Numbered from the stretch's first letter, positions 35,544-44,762 are shown. The stretch is 64,000 bases of DNA from Reyranella sp. (GCA_019750135.1 JAIEOV010000081.1:1-64000); one strand, 5' to 3'. Numbers and translations: made by a program. The notes: generated by a model not told the origin, from the sequence alone.

Positions 35544-37211
35544 CTATTCCGCCGCGAGCTTCCTGGTGGCACGCGGATCGCGCGTGAGCAGGCCGTCGGC
35601 AAGGTCGCGCTCGATCAGGGAGTCCGGCCGCTCGGAGATGCGGCCGAAGCCGCCGCCACCGCCCACGAACATTTCCACGATGTCGCCCTTGGCGAGATCG
35701 ACGGCGGCCTTGCTCTTGAGGTCCTCGACGGTGCCGTTGGCGCGATGGATGCGGCAATAGCCGCGCTGGCCGGGCTCGCCACCCTGCAGGCCTTCCGGCG
35801 CGAGGCGGAAGCGGTCGGAGTAGATCGCGAGCTGTACGTCGTCGCGCAGGATCTCGCACCGCCGGAAGAAGCCCGCGCCACCGCGGCGGGCGCCCAGGCC
35901 GAAGGAATCGGGGGCGAGCTCGTAGCCGACGATGCGGAAGAAGTCGTAGTCGATGTCGAGCGATTCGACCGGGGCGTTGGAGCAGTTGCTGAGCGGCGAA
36001 TCGACGGCATCGCAGCCGTCGGCGTCCCTGGAGGCGCCGTAGCCGCCGCCGAAGATTTCCAGGTAGACGCTATAGCCCTTCTCGCCGAGATGGCTGAGGC
36101 AGAAGGCCGTCGTGCAGTCGAAGCCGGTGGCGATCACCTTGTCGGGCAGCGCCTGGGCCATCGCCTTCATCACGGCGTTGAACACGCGATAGGCCGGGAT
36201 CATGCGCGCGCGCACCGGGGCCGGCGGCCGCGGGTTCAGGAGCGAACCGTACGGCACCTTGATGCGGATCGGCCGCGCCATGCCCTCGTTGTAGGGAATG
36301 TCCGGGCTGGTCAGCACCGACTTCACGCAGGAGAGCGCCGCCGACAGCGTGCTGGAGTAGGGGCAGTTGAGGTTGCGCTTGACCTGCGGGCAGGTGCCCT
36401 CGAAGTCGATTTCCACGGAATCGTCGGCGATCGTGACCTTGGCCTTCACGACCAGCGGATCGTCCGTCAGGCCGTCGTCGTCGACGGCGTCCTCGCCGTA
36501 GAACGTGCCCTTGGGCGCCTGGGCGATGGCGGCGCGCACGCGGCGCTCGGAGTAGTCCTGCATCTCCTTCATCGCCGCTTCGACCTTGTCGGCGCCGTAG
36601 CGATCGCAGAGCTGCTTCACCCGCAGGACGCCGATCGCATTGGCGGCGAACTGGGCGTTGAAGTCACCGATGGTGAGGTCGGGCACGCGCACATTGGCGG
36701 TGACGAGACGTTCGAACGACCCGCCGTTCCAGTCGCGCTGGAAATCGTACTTGCTGGGCGGGAAGCGCAGGCCTTCCTGGTAGACGTCGGAGGCATGGAT
36801 GTTGAGGCCGGGCGCGCCGCCGCCGAGATCGAGATGGTGTGCCACCGAGGCGCCGAAGCCGACGACGCGGCCGGCGACGAAGATCGGCGTGAAGATGAAG
36901 ACGTCGGGGATGTGCTGGCCACCCTCGAACGGGTCGTTGTTGATCAGGAAGTCGCCTTCCTTCAGCGTCTCGACCGGATGGCGCTTCAGGCAGGCGCGCA
37001 GCGTCTCGCCGATCGGGCCCAACTGCATGGGAATGAGCTCGGCCTGCGCCACCGTGTTGCCGTCGCGGTCCATCAGGCCGGCCGAGCCGTCGCGCGCCTC
37101 GCGCAGGATCGTCGAATAGGCCGAGCGGATGAGCTTCACACCCATCTCGCGGGCCGCGGCGATCAGCGCCTGGCTGATCACGGCATAGTCGATCGCACTC
37201 AACTGGCTCAT
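35544..37211 (-). CDS. Hydantoinase B/oxoprolinase family protein
   Basis: This 555-residue subunit is homologous to HyuB, acetone carboxylase alpha and the C-terminal half of 5-oxoprolinase. Motifs are FLINNDPFEGGQHIPDVFIFTP, GFGASVAHHLDLGGGAPG and, near the end, GARRGGAGFFRRCEIL and GGGGGFGRI. With HyuA it performs ATP-dependent ring opening of 5-membered lactams such as N-methylhydantoin or 5-oxoproline. It overlaps the hyuA gene by 4 bases (ATGA). Confidence 0.92.
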   Translation of the reverse strand: MSQLSAIDYAVISQALIAAAREMGVKLIRSAYSTILREARDGSAGLMDRDGNTVAQAELIPMQLGPIGETLRACLKRHPVETLKEGDFLINNDPFEGGQHIPDVFIFTPIFVAGRVVGFGASVAHHLDLGGGAPGLNIHASDVYQEGLRFPPSKYDFQRDWNGGSFERLVTANVRVPDLTIGDFNAQFAANAIGVLRVKQLCDRYGADKVEAAMKEMQDYSERRVRAAIAQAPKGTFYGEDAVDDDGLTDDPLVVKAKVTIADDSVEIDFEGTCPQVKRNLNCPYSSTLSAALSCVKSVLTSPDIPYNEGMARPIRIKVPYGSLLNPRPPAPVRARMIPAYRVFNAVMKAMAQALPDKVIATGFDCTTAFCLSHLGEKGYSVYLEIFGGGYGASRDADGCDAVDSPLSNCSNAPVESLDIDYDFFRIVGYELAPDSFGLGARRGGAGFFRRCEILRDDVQLAIYSDRFRLAPEGLQGGEPGQRGYCRIHRANGTVEDLKSKAAVDLAKGDIVEMFVGGGGGFGRISERPDSLIERDLADGLLTRDPRATRKLAAE

Positions 37212-39223
37212 GACGATCTCCGCAGAATCAGATTGTCCGCCGCATCGAGCGTCGCCGTCCAGCCGGGCGGCACCCAGGTCGTGGCGGTGTAGCCTTCGAT
37301 CACGGCGGGGCCGTCGATCTTCTGGCCGGCGGTCAAGGCTTCGGCCGTGTGGCGGGCGCAGTCGATCCAGGCCTCGCCATGGAAGATCTTGGTCTTCTCG
37401 GGGCCGCGTGCGGCCAGCGTCTCGCGATCGAGCCGCGGCGCCGTGCCGATCGGCAGGGTGGCGCCCACCCGCAGGGTCACGATCTCGACCGGCCGGTCGA
37501 GGGTGGCGCCGTGCATGAAGGTGCGGTGATGGGCGTCGGCGAACAGCTCGGCGAGATAGGCAGCATCGAGCGAGGCGAGGCGGTTGGCCGGCACTTCCAC
37601 GCCGACCTCGAAGGCCTGGCCGACGAAGCGCATGTCGAGCGTGTGCGTATAGACGAGGTCGCCCGGCAGCTTCATGTCGGCGAACTGGGCGGCGAGCCGC
37701 GCGCGCATCTCGCCGAAGATCCGGCCGGCTTCCGCCGCGGCGGCATCGTCGAGCTTCATCTTGCGCGTGACGGCGTCGAACTTGGTGTAGTCCGAGGCGA
37801 CCAGCCCGTAAGCCGAGATCACGCCGGCGTTGGGCGGCACGACGATGGTCGAGATGCCGAGCTCCTCGGCGATGCGCGCGGCATGCAGCGGGCCGGCGCC
37901 GCCGAACGGCACCAGCGCATAGTCGCGAGGATCGCGGCCGCGCTCGGTAGAGACCAGCTGGATGGCGCGCACGATGTTGGCGTCGGCGAGCTGCAGGGCA
38001 GAGGAGGCGGCCTGCTCGACGCTGAGGCCGAAACGCTCGGCCAATGGCGCGAAGGCATGCTTCGCGGCTTCTCCGTCGAGGCTCATCCGGCCGCCTAAAA
38101 AGGCGCCGGGTCGGATGGTGCCGATGACGATATGCGCGTCGGTCGTGGCGGGTTCCGTGCCGCCCTTGCCATAGCAGGCGGGGCCGGGGTCGGCGCCGGC
38201 GCTCTGCGGGCCGACGCGCAGCATGCCGCCATCGTCGACCCAGGCGATCGAGCCGCCGCCGGCGCCGACCGACACGATGTCGAGCACCGGCGTGCGGATG
38301 GGCAAGCCGTCGATCTCGCTTTCCGAGGCGAGCGAGGGTCGTCCGTCCTGCACCAGGCAGACGTCGGTCGAGGTGCCGCCCATGTCGAAGGTGATGAGAT
38401 CGTTGAAGCCCGAGCGTGCGGCCTGGCGCGTGGCGCCGACCACGCCGGCCGCCGGGCCGGAATAGAGCGCGGTGATGGCGCTCTCGCGCATGGCTTCAGC
38501 CGGCAGTCTTCCGCCGTTGGACTGCATCACCGTGAAGCGGCCCTTGAACCCCGACTCCGCGAGCTTGCCTTCGAAGCGATGCAGGTAACCGTCGATCACC
38601 GGTTGCACATAGGCCGACAGCAGCGTCGTCGAAGCGCGCTCGAATTCGCGGAACTCGCGCGCCACCTGATGACTCGCCGTCACCAGCACGTCGGGCAGGG
38701 CCTCGGTGATCAGCGCCGCCAGGCGCTTCTCATGCACCGGATTGGCATAGGCGTTGAGCAGGCAGATGGCAACGGCGCGGTAGCCGCCGGCCTTGATGGC
38801 GGGGATCAGCTCGCTTTTGACAGCCGCCTCGTCGAGCGGCTTCTCGATCGAGCCGTCGGCGCTGATCCGCTCGGGCGCCTCGAAGCAGTCCTTGCGACGC
38901 ACCGGCGGCGCGGGCTTGGCATAGAAGAGGTCGTAGATGTTGCGGCGGTCGTGGCGCTGCATGAACAGCAGGTCGCGGAAGCCGGCCGTGGCGACGAAGG
39001 CGACCGCAGCGCCCTTGCGCTCCAGCACGGCGTTGGTGGCGACAGTCGAGCCGTGGCCGAGGTCCTCGATCTTCGCCAGATCGATGCCCGAGGCGGTGAG
39101 TGCCGCGAAGGCGCCGATGTCGGGACTCCGAGGCGTGCTCGGAACCTTGGTGACGACGACCTTGCCGCCTTCGACGGCCACCAGGTCGGTGAAGGTGCCG
39201 CCGACCTCGACGCCGACGCGCAT
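37208..39223 (-). CDS. Hydantoinase A/oxoprolinase family protein
   Basis: The 671-residue HyuA-type subunit has an acetate/sugar-kinase-like fold that binds ATP. Visible motifs are the N-terminal phosphate loop VGGTFTDLVAVEGG, DLGHGSTVATNAVLERKGA, and FDMGGTSTDVCLVQDG around residue 285. It is coupled to hydantoinase B, and together they probably hydrolyse or open 5-membered lactams. Which lactam cannot be read from sequence. Its ATG overlaps the ubiK stop as TGATG. Confidence 0.93.
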   Translation of the reverse strand: MRVGVEVGGTFTDLVAVEGGKVVVTKVPSTPRSPDIGAFAALTASGIDLAKIEDLGHGSTVATNAVLERKGAAVAFVATAGFRDLLFMQRHDRRNIYDLFYAKPAPPVRRKDCFEAPERISADGSIEKPLDEAAVKSELIPAIKAGGYRAVAICLLNAYANPVHEKRLAALITEALPDVLVTASHQVAREFREFERASTTLLSAYVQPVIDGYLHRFEGKLAESGFKGRFTVMQSNGGRLPAEAMRESAITALYSGPAAGVVGATRQAARSGFNDLITFDMGGTSTDVCLVQDGRPSLASESEIDGLPIRTPVLDIVSVGAGGGSIAWVDDGGMLRVGPQSAGADPGPACYGKGGTEPATTDAHIVIGTIRPGAFLGGRMSLDGEAAKHAFAPLAERFGLSVEQAASSALQLADANIVRAIQLVSTERGRDPRDYALVPFGGAGPLHAARIAEELGISTIVVPPNAGVISAYGLVASDYTKFDAVTRKMKLDDAAAAEAGRIFGEMRARLAAQFADMKLPGDLVYTHTLDMRFVGQAFEVGVEVPANRLASLDAAYLAELFADAHHRTFMHGATLDRPVEIVTLRVGATLPIGTAPRLDRETLAARGPEKTKIFHGEAWIDCARHTAEALTAGQKIDGPAVIEGYTATTWVPPGWTATLDAADNLILRRSS

Positions 39224-39480
39224 CAGCTTTGGGGCCCGGCGAGCTTGGCCTGCAGCTCGGCGATCTGCTTCTTCAAGTCCTCGTTCTCCTCACGCGCTTT
39301 GGCGGCCATGGCCTTCACCGCCTCGAACTCGTCGCGGCGGGGGATGTCCATGCCGTCCAGGATCTTGGCGATCTGGTCGCGGACGCGGGCCTCGACCTCG
39401 TCCTTGACGCCGGTCAACGCGCCCATGGCGCCGTTGGCCATCTTCGTAAGGTCGTCGATGAACGGATTGCGGGTCTGCAT
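39223..39480 (-). CDS. ubiK: Accessory factor UbiK family protein
   Basis: The 85-residue protein is a BMFP-type coiled-coil accessory factor for ubiquinone biosynthesis (UbiJ partner in E. coli). N-terminal MQTRNPFIDDLTKMANGAMG is the amphipathic segment, RRDEFEAVKAMAAKA is the family signature, and the end is a heptad coiled coil (ENEDLKKQIAELQAKL). The start is ATG 39480; the frame extends upstream without family sequence. It lies at the head of the hydantoinase cluster, probably by chance. Confidence 0.88.
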   Translation of the reverse strand: MQTRNPFIDDLTKMANGAMGALTGVKDEVEARVRDQIAKILDGMDIPRRDEFEAVKAMAAKAREENEDLKKQIAELQAKLAGPQS

Positions 39481-39559
39481 GACTGTGACTCCTGATGCGG
39501 CGAGTATGGGCGGCTGGTAGCATCCCATCAAGAACACCCGAGTATGTCGGAGGAACCCC

Positions 39560-40294
39560 GTGGGTCTGGTCAAAGTCGAGTCGAGCGAAGGCATCACCAC
39601 CATCACCATGACGCGTGCCGACAAGCGCAACGCGTTGAACCAGCAGCTTTGCGACCAATTGTGCGACGCCTACACGGCCTTCGAGGCCGGGCCCGACCAG
39701 GTCGCGGTTCTGCAGGCCGATGGCCCGGCCTTCTGCGTCGGCGCCGATCTCAAGGATCCGCCGGCCGCCATGTGGAAGGCGGTGCCCCATGTCAGCCACA
39801 AGCTCAGCAAGCCGGTGATCGGCGTCACCCAGGGATGGGTGATCGGCGGCGCCATCTGCATGGTCATGACCTGCGACCTGATGGTCTCGGCCGACACCAC
39901 CAAGTTCATGTACCCCGAGGCCAAGGTCGGCGTGTTCGGCGGCCTGATGCCCGGCATCGTGTCGCGCATGCCGCACAAGGTCGCCATGGAACTCCTGCTG
40001 CTGGGCGAGGAGATCTCGGTCAAGCGCGCCTACGATGTCGGCTTCGTCAACAAGGTCGTGCCTCTGGGCGAGGAGCGCCAGGAAGGCCGGCGCATGGCCA
40101 AGATCATCGCCGAGTCCGCACCGCTGGTGATCCGCACCCTGCGCGACTTCGCCAACCAGACCCTGCCGCGCGGCCCGGCCGAGAACTTCGTGCCCGAGCG
40201 CTACAAGCTCGAGCGCATCGCCACCAGCGAAGACCGCAAGGAAGGCGCTGCCGCCTTCCGCGAGAAGCGCGCGGCGCGCTTCAAAGGCAGGTAA
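39560..40294 (+). CDS. Enoyl-CoA hydratase/isomerase family protein
   Basis: The 244-residue crotonase-fold enzyme starts at GTG 39560 behind GGAGGA. It has the oxyanion-hole segment FCVGADLKDPP and the two catalytic glutamates at the expected places: in PEAKVGVFGGLMPGIVSR and in AMELLLLGEE. This supports hydratase rather than dehalogenase or isomerase activity, but the acyl chain is not readable. It lies 3 bases upstream of proC on the same strand. Confidence 0.88.
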   Translation: MGLVKVESSEGITTITMTRADKRNALNQQLCDQLCDAYTAFEAGPDQVAVLQADGPAFCVGADLKDPPAAMWKAVPHVSHKLSKPVIGVTQGWVIGGAICMVMTCDLMVSADTTKFMYPEAKVGVFGGLMPGIVSRMPHKVAMELLLLGEEISVKRAYDVGFVNKVVPLGEERQEGRRMAKIIAESAPLVIRTLRDFANQTLPRGPAENFVPERYKLERIATSEDRKEGAAAFREKRAARFKGR

Positions 40295-40297
40295 ACA

Positions 40298-41095
40298 ATG
40301 GGCGATCTTCTCCTCGTCGGTTGCGGCAAGATGGGCGGCGCCATGCTGGAAGGCTGGCTGGCGCGCGGGCTTTCGGCGGCGGATGTCGTCGTCGCCGAGC
40401 CGGTCGATGCGCTGCGGCCGCGCACCGCCGGCGTGCGCTCGGTCGCTTCGACCTCCGACGTGGCCAAGACGCCCGAGATCGTCGTGCTGGCGGTCAAGCC
40501 GCAGTCGATGGATGGCGTGCTGCCCGACCTGAAACGCTTCGCCAACGACGGCGCGGTGTTCCTGTCGATCGCCGCCGGCAAGACGCTGAAGTACTTCGCA
40601 AGCCATCTCGGCACGACGGCCAAGGTCGTGCGCTCGATGCCCAACACGCCGGCGGCGGTGCGCCAGGGCATCAGCGTGGCGACGGCGGCCGGCGGCGTGT
40701 CGGACGCGGAGAAGAAGCGCTGCCATCAGTTGCTCGAAGCCGTCGGCCAGGTCGTGTGGGTCGACGACGAGGCGCTGATGGATCCGGTGACGGCGCTGTC
40801 GGGCAGCGGGCCGGCCTATGTCTTCCTGCTGGTCGAGGCGATGGCGGCGGCCGGCGCCAAGCTCGGCCTCACCCCCGACATGGCCATGCAGCTTGCCCGC
40901 GCCACGGTGGCGGGCAGCGGCGAACTCCTGAAGCAGTCGAGCGAACCCGCGTCGCAGTTGCGCGTTAACGTCACCAGCCCGGGCGGCACGACCGCCGAGG
41001 CATTGAAGGTGTTGATGGCGGCGGACGGCATCCAGCCGGTGTTCGACAAGGCATTGGCGGCAGCCTCGCGGCGATCGAAGGAGCTTGCGGGATGA
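40298..41095 (+). CDS. proC: Pyrroline-5-carboxylate reductase
   Basis: The 265-residue enzyme makes proline from 1-pyrroline-5-carboxylate with NAD(P)H. It has the Rossmann loop GCGKMGGAMLEGWL, the CPAP-like strand VVLAVKPQSMDGVL, the substrate-site signature TALSGSGPAYVFLLVEAM with the conserved serine/threonine set, and a C-terminal dimerisation block with TSPGGTTAEAL. It is coupled to the following TetR gene by a 4-base overlap. Confidence 0.96.
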   Translation: MGDLLLVGCGKMGGAMLEGWLARGLSAADVVVAEPVDALRPRTAGVRSVASTSDVAKTPEIVVLAVKPQSMDGVLPDLKRFANDGAVFLSIAAGKTLKYFASHLGTTAKVVRSMPNTPAAVRQGISVATAAGGVSDAEKKRCHQLLEAVGQVVWVDDEALMDPVTALSGSGPAYVFLLVEAMAAAGAKLGLTPDMAMQLARATVAGSGELLKQSSEPASQLRVNVTSPGGTTAEALKVLMAADGIQPVFDKALAAASRRSKELAG

Positions 41096-41715
41096 CGGCG
41101 GCCAACGACGCGGCACTCGAGGCTTTCACCAGGCTGATTGCCGAGAAGGGGTTCGCCGACGTCGCCTTGCGCGATGTCGCAGAAGCCGCGGGACTTGGGC
41201 TTGCCGAGCTCTACAAACTCTATCCCGATAAGGTGGCGCTGGTTTCGGCCTTCCTGGCGAAGATCGATGCCGAGGTGTTGGCCGGAACGCCGGCCAAGAG
41301 CGATCCCGAGGAGACGGCGCGCGATCGGCTGTTCGACGCCATGATGCGCCGCTACGACGTGCAGAGGCCCTATCGCGAGGCCTTGGCCTCGATCCGCCGG
41401 GCCGGCCTGCGCGATCCGATGCTGGCCCTGGCGATCGGCCCGGCGCTGCGCCGATCCATGGCCGCCATGCTCGAAGCGGCGTCCGTTCCGAGCGAAGGCC
41501 TTACGGGTGCGCTGCGGCAGAACGGCCTTTTGGCCATCCATGCTGCCGTGTCGCGGGTCTACGACAAGGACGAGACGACCGATCTGTCTAAGACCATGGC
41601 CGCTCTGGACAGCCGCCTGAAAACGGCCGAGCGGTGGGCTCAACTCTTTGAAAAATATGTGAAATGTGCTGAGGCCAGGAAGCCGGCCGACGAGGCGAAT
41701 TCGCCTGCTGGGTGA
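41092..41715 (+). CDS. TetR-family transcriptional regulator
   Basis: The 207 residues start with a TetR helix-turn-helix (AALEAFTRLIAEKGFADVALRDVAEAAGLGLAELYKLYPDK). The rest is helical with no recognised ligand domain. Its ATG overlaps the proC stop (ATGA). The operator-like TTGTGCA boxes start 6 bases after its stop codon, in front of the phasin gene, so this protein is a candidate regulator of the phasin gene. That assignment is inferred from position only. Confidence 0.8.
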   Translation: MTAANDAALEAFTRLIAEKGFADVALRDVAEAAGLGLAELYKLYPDKVALVSAFLAKIDAEVLAGTPAKSDPEETARDRLFDAMMRRYDVQRPYREALASIRRAGLRDPMLALAIGPALRRSMAAMLEAASVPSEGLTGALRQNGLLAIHAAVSRVYDKDETTDLSKTMAALDSRLKTAERWAQLFEKYVKCAEARKPADEANSPAG

Positions 41716-41719
41716 ACGT

Positions 41720-41787
41720 TTTGTGCAATGCACAAAGTGTTCTCTTGACTTTGTGCAGCGCGAGCATAAATTCAGCGCCGTTGTGCA
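41720..41787 (+). promoter_or_regulatory. Phasin promoter region with three TTGTGCA boxes
   Basis: TTGTGCA occurs at 41721, 41751 and 41781, exactly 30 bases apart. The first sits in a perfect palindrome TTTGTGC-AAT-GCACAAA (41720-41736). A -35 TTGACT at 41745 and a -10-like TAAATT at 41767 (16-base spacer) overlap the middle box. The arrangement suits a regulator such as PhaR or the adjacent TetR. Confidence 0.6.
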
Positions 41788-41845
41788 CCGCAGCAAATCG
41801 GTGCAGCCCCGACTTTCAACGCCTCGTCGCCCGCAGGAGAGCACC

Positions 41846-42280
41846 ATGTACGCCAACGGCACCTTCAAGAACCCGTTCACCGACTTCGACTTCACCAAGA
41901 TCGCCGGCGAGTTCAAGCTGCCGACCGTCAACGTCGAGACCTTCGTCGAGACCGCGCGCAAGAATTTCGCCGTCATGACTTCGGCCAACACGGCCGCCGT
42001 CGAGACGATGAAGACCATCGGCCAGCGTCAGGGCGACATGGTCCGCGCGGCGATGGAAGAGTTCTCCAAGCACGGCAGCGAAGTGCTCGCGGCCGCCACG
42101 GTCGAGGAGAAGGTCATCAAGCAGATCGACTTCGCCAAGAAGAGCTACGAGACGGCCATCGCCAACGCCAAGGAGCTCAGCGAGCTCGTCGGCAAGAGCC
42201 AGACCGAGGCTTTCCAGGCGCTGAGTGCGCGCGTCGCCGAGCTGACCGAAGAGGTCAAGGCCGCGATCGCCAAGAAGTAA
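41846..42280 (+). CDS. Phasin family protein
   Basis: The 144-residue protein is almost wholly alpha-helical and matches the phasin_2 family that coats polyhydroxyalkanoate granules. Characteristic stretches are FVETARKNFAVMTSANTAAVE, MEEFSKHGSEVL and the KKSYETAIANAKELSELVGKSQTEAFQAL helix. ATG 41846 follows AGGAG at good spacing. The start is sometimes annotated earlier, but that adds unrelated residues. No PHA synthase gene is in the window. Confidence 0.87.
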   Translation: MYANGTFKNPFTDFDFTKIAGEFKLPTVNVETFVETARKNFAVMTSANTAAVETMKTIGQRQGDMVRAAMEEFSKHGSEVLAAATVEEKVIKQIDFAKKSYETAIANAKELSELVGKSQTEAFQALSARVAELTEEVKAAIAKK

Positions 42281-42350
42281 TTTCGGTCAGCCAGGCCAAG
42301 GTCGTTCGGGTCGGCTGTTTCAGCCGGCCCGAATGTGCTTTAGGTTGGGC

Positions 42351-42689
42351 ATGGCCACGATCACCTACGACGACTTCGCGCGGGTCGATATCCGCGTCGG
42401 CACCATCCTCGAAGCCGCTCCCCTCGAGGGCGCCCGTAAGCCGGCATACCGGCTCGTCATCGACTTCGGGCCGGAGATCGGCCAACGCAAGTCATCGGCG
42501 CAGATCACGATCCACTACAAGGCCGAAGAGCTGGTCGGCCGCCAGGTCGCCGGCGTCGTCAATTTTCCGCCGCGCCAGATCGGCAAGTTCATGTCCGAAG
42601 TCCTGACCCTCGGCTTCCCCGCCGAGGACGGCAGCGTCGTGCTGATCGCACCGACCCAGAAGATCCCCAACGGCGGGAAGCTGTTCTAA
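42351..42689 (+). CDS. csaA: tRNA-binding/CsaA-like protein
   Basis: The 112 residues make one OB-fold tRNA-binding domain: FARVDIRVGTILEAAPLEGARKPAYRLVIDFG, RKSSAQITIHYKAEELVGRQVAGVVNFPPRQIGKFMSEVLTLG-like beta strands, and the closing QKIPNGGKLF. CsaA proteins act as export-related chaperones in Bacillus and are dimers that resemble the C-terminal domain of methionyl-tRNA synthetase. The start MATIT at 42351 fits family length. It is a lone gene behind the phasin gene. Confidence 0.88.
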   Translation: MATITYDDFARVDIRVGTILEAAPLEGARKPAYRLVIDFGPEIGQRKSSAQITIHYKAEELVGRQVAGVVNFPPRQIGKFMSEVLTLGFPAEDGSVVLIAPTQKIPNGGKLF

Positions 42690-42699
42690 GGGCTCCTCG

Positions 42700-43794
42700 T
42701 TAAAACACCTTGTGCAGCCAGCCGTACTTGTCGGCGGCGTGGCCGCGCTGGATGCCGACCAGCGCCGACTTCAGGTCCTCGGTCTGGGTGCCAGGTCCGC
42801 CGTTGCCGATCTTGAACTCGCCGTCCTTGCTGCGGACGGTGCCGATCGGCGTCACCACGGCGGCGGTGCCGCAGGCGAAGGCCTCGCGCAGGCGGCCGCT
42901 GCGGGCATCGGTGCGCCACTGGTCGATCGAGTAGCGGTCCTCGCGCACCTTGATGCCCTTGTCCTTGGCGAGCGTCAGCAACGAGGAACGCGTGATGCCG
43001 GGCAGGATCGTGCCGCCGAGCGGCGGCGTCATCATCGAGCCGTCGTCGAACACGAAGAAGATGTTCATGCCGCCCAGCTCCTCGACCCACTTCTGCTCCA
43101 CGGCGTCGAGGAAGACGACCTGGTCGCAGCCATGGCGCGTCGCTTCGGCCTGGGCGAGCAGGCTCGAGGCGTAGTTGCCGCCGCACTTTGCAGCGCCGGT
43201 TCCGCCGGGGGCGGCGCGCGTAAATTCCTGCGACACCCAGAGCGACACCGCCGGCGCATCGGTCTTGAAGTACGAGCCGACCGACGAGGCGATGACGATG
43301 AACAGGTAATCCGACGACGGCTTCACGCCGAGGAAGATCTCGTTGGCGAACATGAAGGGCCGGATGTAGAGGCTGGCGCCGTCGCCGTCCGGGATCCAGT
43401 CGCGGTCGGTCTTCACCAGGAGATCGCACGCCTCGACGAACAGCTCCTCCGGCAGGCTCGGCATGGCGAGCCGCTCGGCCGACTGCTGGAAGCGCCGCGC
43501 ATTCTCGATCGGGCGGAACATGGTCGCCCCGCCATCCTTGGTGCGATAGGCCTTCAGCCCTTCGAAGATCTCCTGCGCGTAGTGCAGGACGGCGGCCGCC
43601 GGATCCATCGGGATCGGCGCGCGCGGCTCGATGCGCGCGTCGTACCAGCCCTTGGACTCGTGATAGCGGATGGTCACCATGTGGTCGGAGAACACCCGGC
43701 CGAAGCCCGGGTTCTTCAACAACTCGGCGCGCTTGTCGGCCGGCACCGGCGACGGATGAGGAAGGTGAGCGAACTGAAGCTTGGTCTTGGACAT
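42700..43794 (-). CDS. ilvE: Branched-chain amino-acid aminotransferase (BCAT2 type)
   Basis: The 364-residue enzyme is the longer, eukaryote-like BCAT class. Key parts are HYAQEIFEGLKAYR, RPFMFANEIFLGVKPSSDYLF, the PLP lysine in GAAKCGGNYASS, and the GITRSSLLTLA phosphate turn. Substrates are leucine, isoleucine, valine and their 2-oxo acids. A second aminotransferase of different length lies immediately upstream on the same strand, so the cluster has two non-identical BCATs. Confidence 0.93.
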   Translation of the reverse strand: MSKTKLQFAHLPHPSPVPADKRAELLKNPGFGRVFSDHMVTIRYHESKGWYDARIEPRAPIPMDPAAAVLHYAQEIFEGLKAYRTKDGGATMFRPIENARRFQQSAERLAMPSLPEELFVEACDLLVKTDRDWIPDGDGASLYIRPFMFANEIFLGVKPSSDYLFIVIASSVGSYFKTDAPAVSLWVSQEFTRAAPGGTGAAKCGGNYASSLLAQAEATRHGCDQVVFLDAVEQKWVEELGGMNIFFVFDDGSMMTPPLGGTILPGITRSSLLTLAKDKGIKVREDRYSIDQWRTDARSGRLREAFACGTAAVVTPIGTVRSKDGEFKIGNGGPGTQTEDLKSALVGIQRGHAADKYGWLHKVF

Positions 43795-43832
43795 TTTTCT
43801 CTCGGATGGTTGCCTGACTGTAGCACAGGAAC

Positions 43833-44762
43833 TCAGGCCGCCCGGTCGACCGGCGGCGCGAGATGCGTCGATTCGCCGAAGCCTTCGCAGTCGGCCGTCC
43901 GCACCAGTTTCTGGAAGTCGGCCATCAGGGTGCGTGCAACGGGACCGGCCTGATAGTTGTGGCCGTCGACCGATCCCACCGGAACGATCTCGGCTGCCGT
44001 TCCGCACAGGAATACCTCGCTCGCCGTCTCGAGTTCCTCCGGCTTCACCGTGCGCTCCTCGACCGCCCAGCCGCGCTTCCTGGCCAGGCTCATGACGGCG
44101 CGCCGCGTGATGCCGTCCAAGAAGTTCTCCGGCGTCGGCGTGACCAGCGCGCCGTCGATCACCAGGAAGATGTTGGCACCGGTCGATTCGGCGAGATCGC
44201 CCTTCCAGTCGAGCATCAGCGCATCGTCGAAGCCCGCCTTGAGCGCCTTGTCCTTCTCGATGCCGCAGATCAGGTAGAGGCCCGCCACCTTGGCGTGGCC
44301 GGGCGCGAAGTCGGCCGACGGCCGGCGGTATTTGGCCATGGTGACGTTGATGCCGGCGTCGCGCGCCTGCACCGACAGCCGGCCCTCCTGGGCCCACGGT
44401 GCGATGGCGAGATGCACGGTCGTGCCGATGGCCGACACGCCCATCACCTCCGAGCCGCGCCAGGCGATCGGCCGGACATAGCCCGATTGCAGGCCGTTGG
44501 CCTTCACCACGGCGCGCGTCGCTTCCTCGATCTGCTGGCGCGCCCAGGGGATCTCGTAGTCGAGCAGGCGGGCGGAGTTGATCAGGCGCTGGCTATGCGC
44601 GGCCAGGCGGAAGACGCGGCCGTCATAGATGCGCTCGCCCTCGAAAACGGCCGAGCCATAGTGGAGGGCGTGGGTCAGCACATGCATGCGGCTGTCGCGC
44701 CAGGGGACGAGCTTGCCGTCCAGCCAGATGAAGCCGTCACGGTCATCCATGCCTAAGGACAT
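43833..44762 (-). CDS. ilvE: Branched-chain amino-acid aminotransferase (IlvE type)
   Basis: The 309-residue enzyme is the bacterial IlvE class: FIWLDGKLVPWRDSRMHVLTHALHYGSAVFEGERIY, the PLP lysine in PGHAKVAGLYLIC, STGANIFLVIDG and GITRRAVMSLA. ATG 44762 follows AGAGGA; a longer open frame upstream contains the promoter palindrome and is unlikely to be coding. It is transcribed before the BCAT2-type gene with only 38 bases between them. They may differ in direction or substrate preference, for example synthesis versus degradation. Confidence 0.94.
   Translation of the reverse strand: MSLGMDDRDGFIWLDGKLVPWRDSRMHVLTHALHYGSAVFEGERIYDGRVFRLAAHSQRLINSARLLDYEIPWARQQIEEATRAVVKANGLQSGYVRPIAWRGSEVMGVSAIGTTVHLAIAPWAQEGRLSVQARDAGINVTMAKYRRPSADFAPGHAKVAGLYLICGIEKDKALKAGFDDALMLDWKGDLAESTGANIFLVIDGALVTPTPENFLDGITRRAVMSLARKRGWAVEERTVKPEELETASEVFLCGTAAEIVPVGSVDGHNYQAGPVARTLMADFQKLVRTADCEGFGESTHLAPPVDRAA

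Noticed and set aside
37208..39223. Acetone carboxylase instead of hydantoinase/oxoprolinase
   Set aside because: A third small subunit gene (acetone carboxylase gamma) is absent next to the pair, and lengths fit HyuA/HyuB better.
34944..39223. An anti-phage defence module formed by the nucleotide-hydrolase-like protein and neighbours
   Set aside because: The partner genes are metabolic (hydantoinase pair and UbiK), with no cyclase, nuclease or membrane effector; there is no defence-island context.
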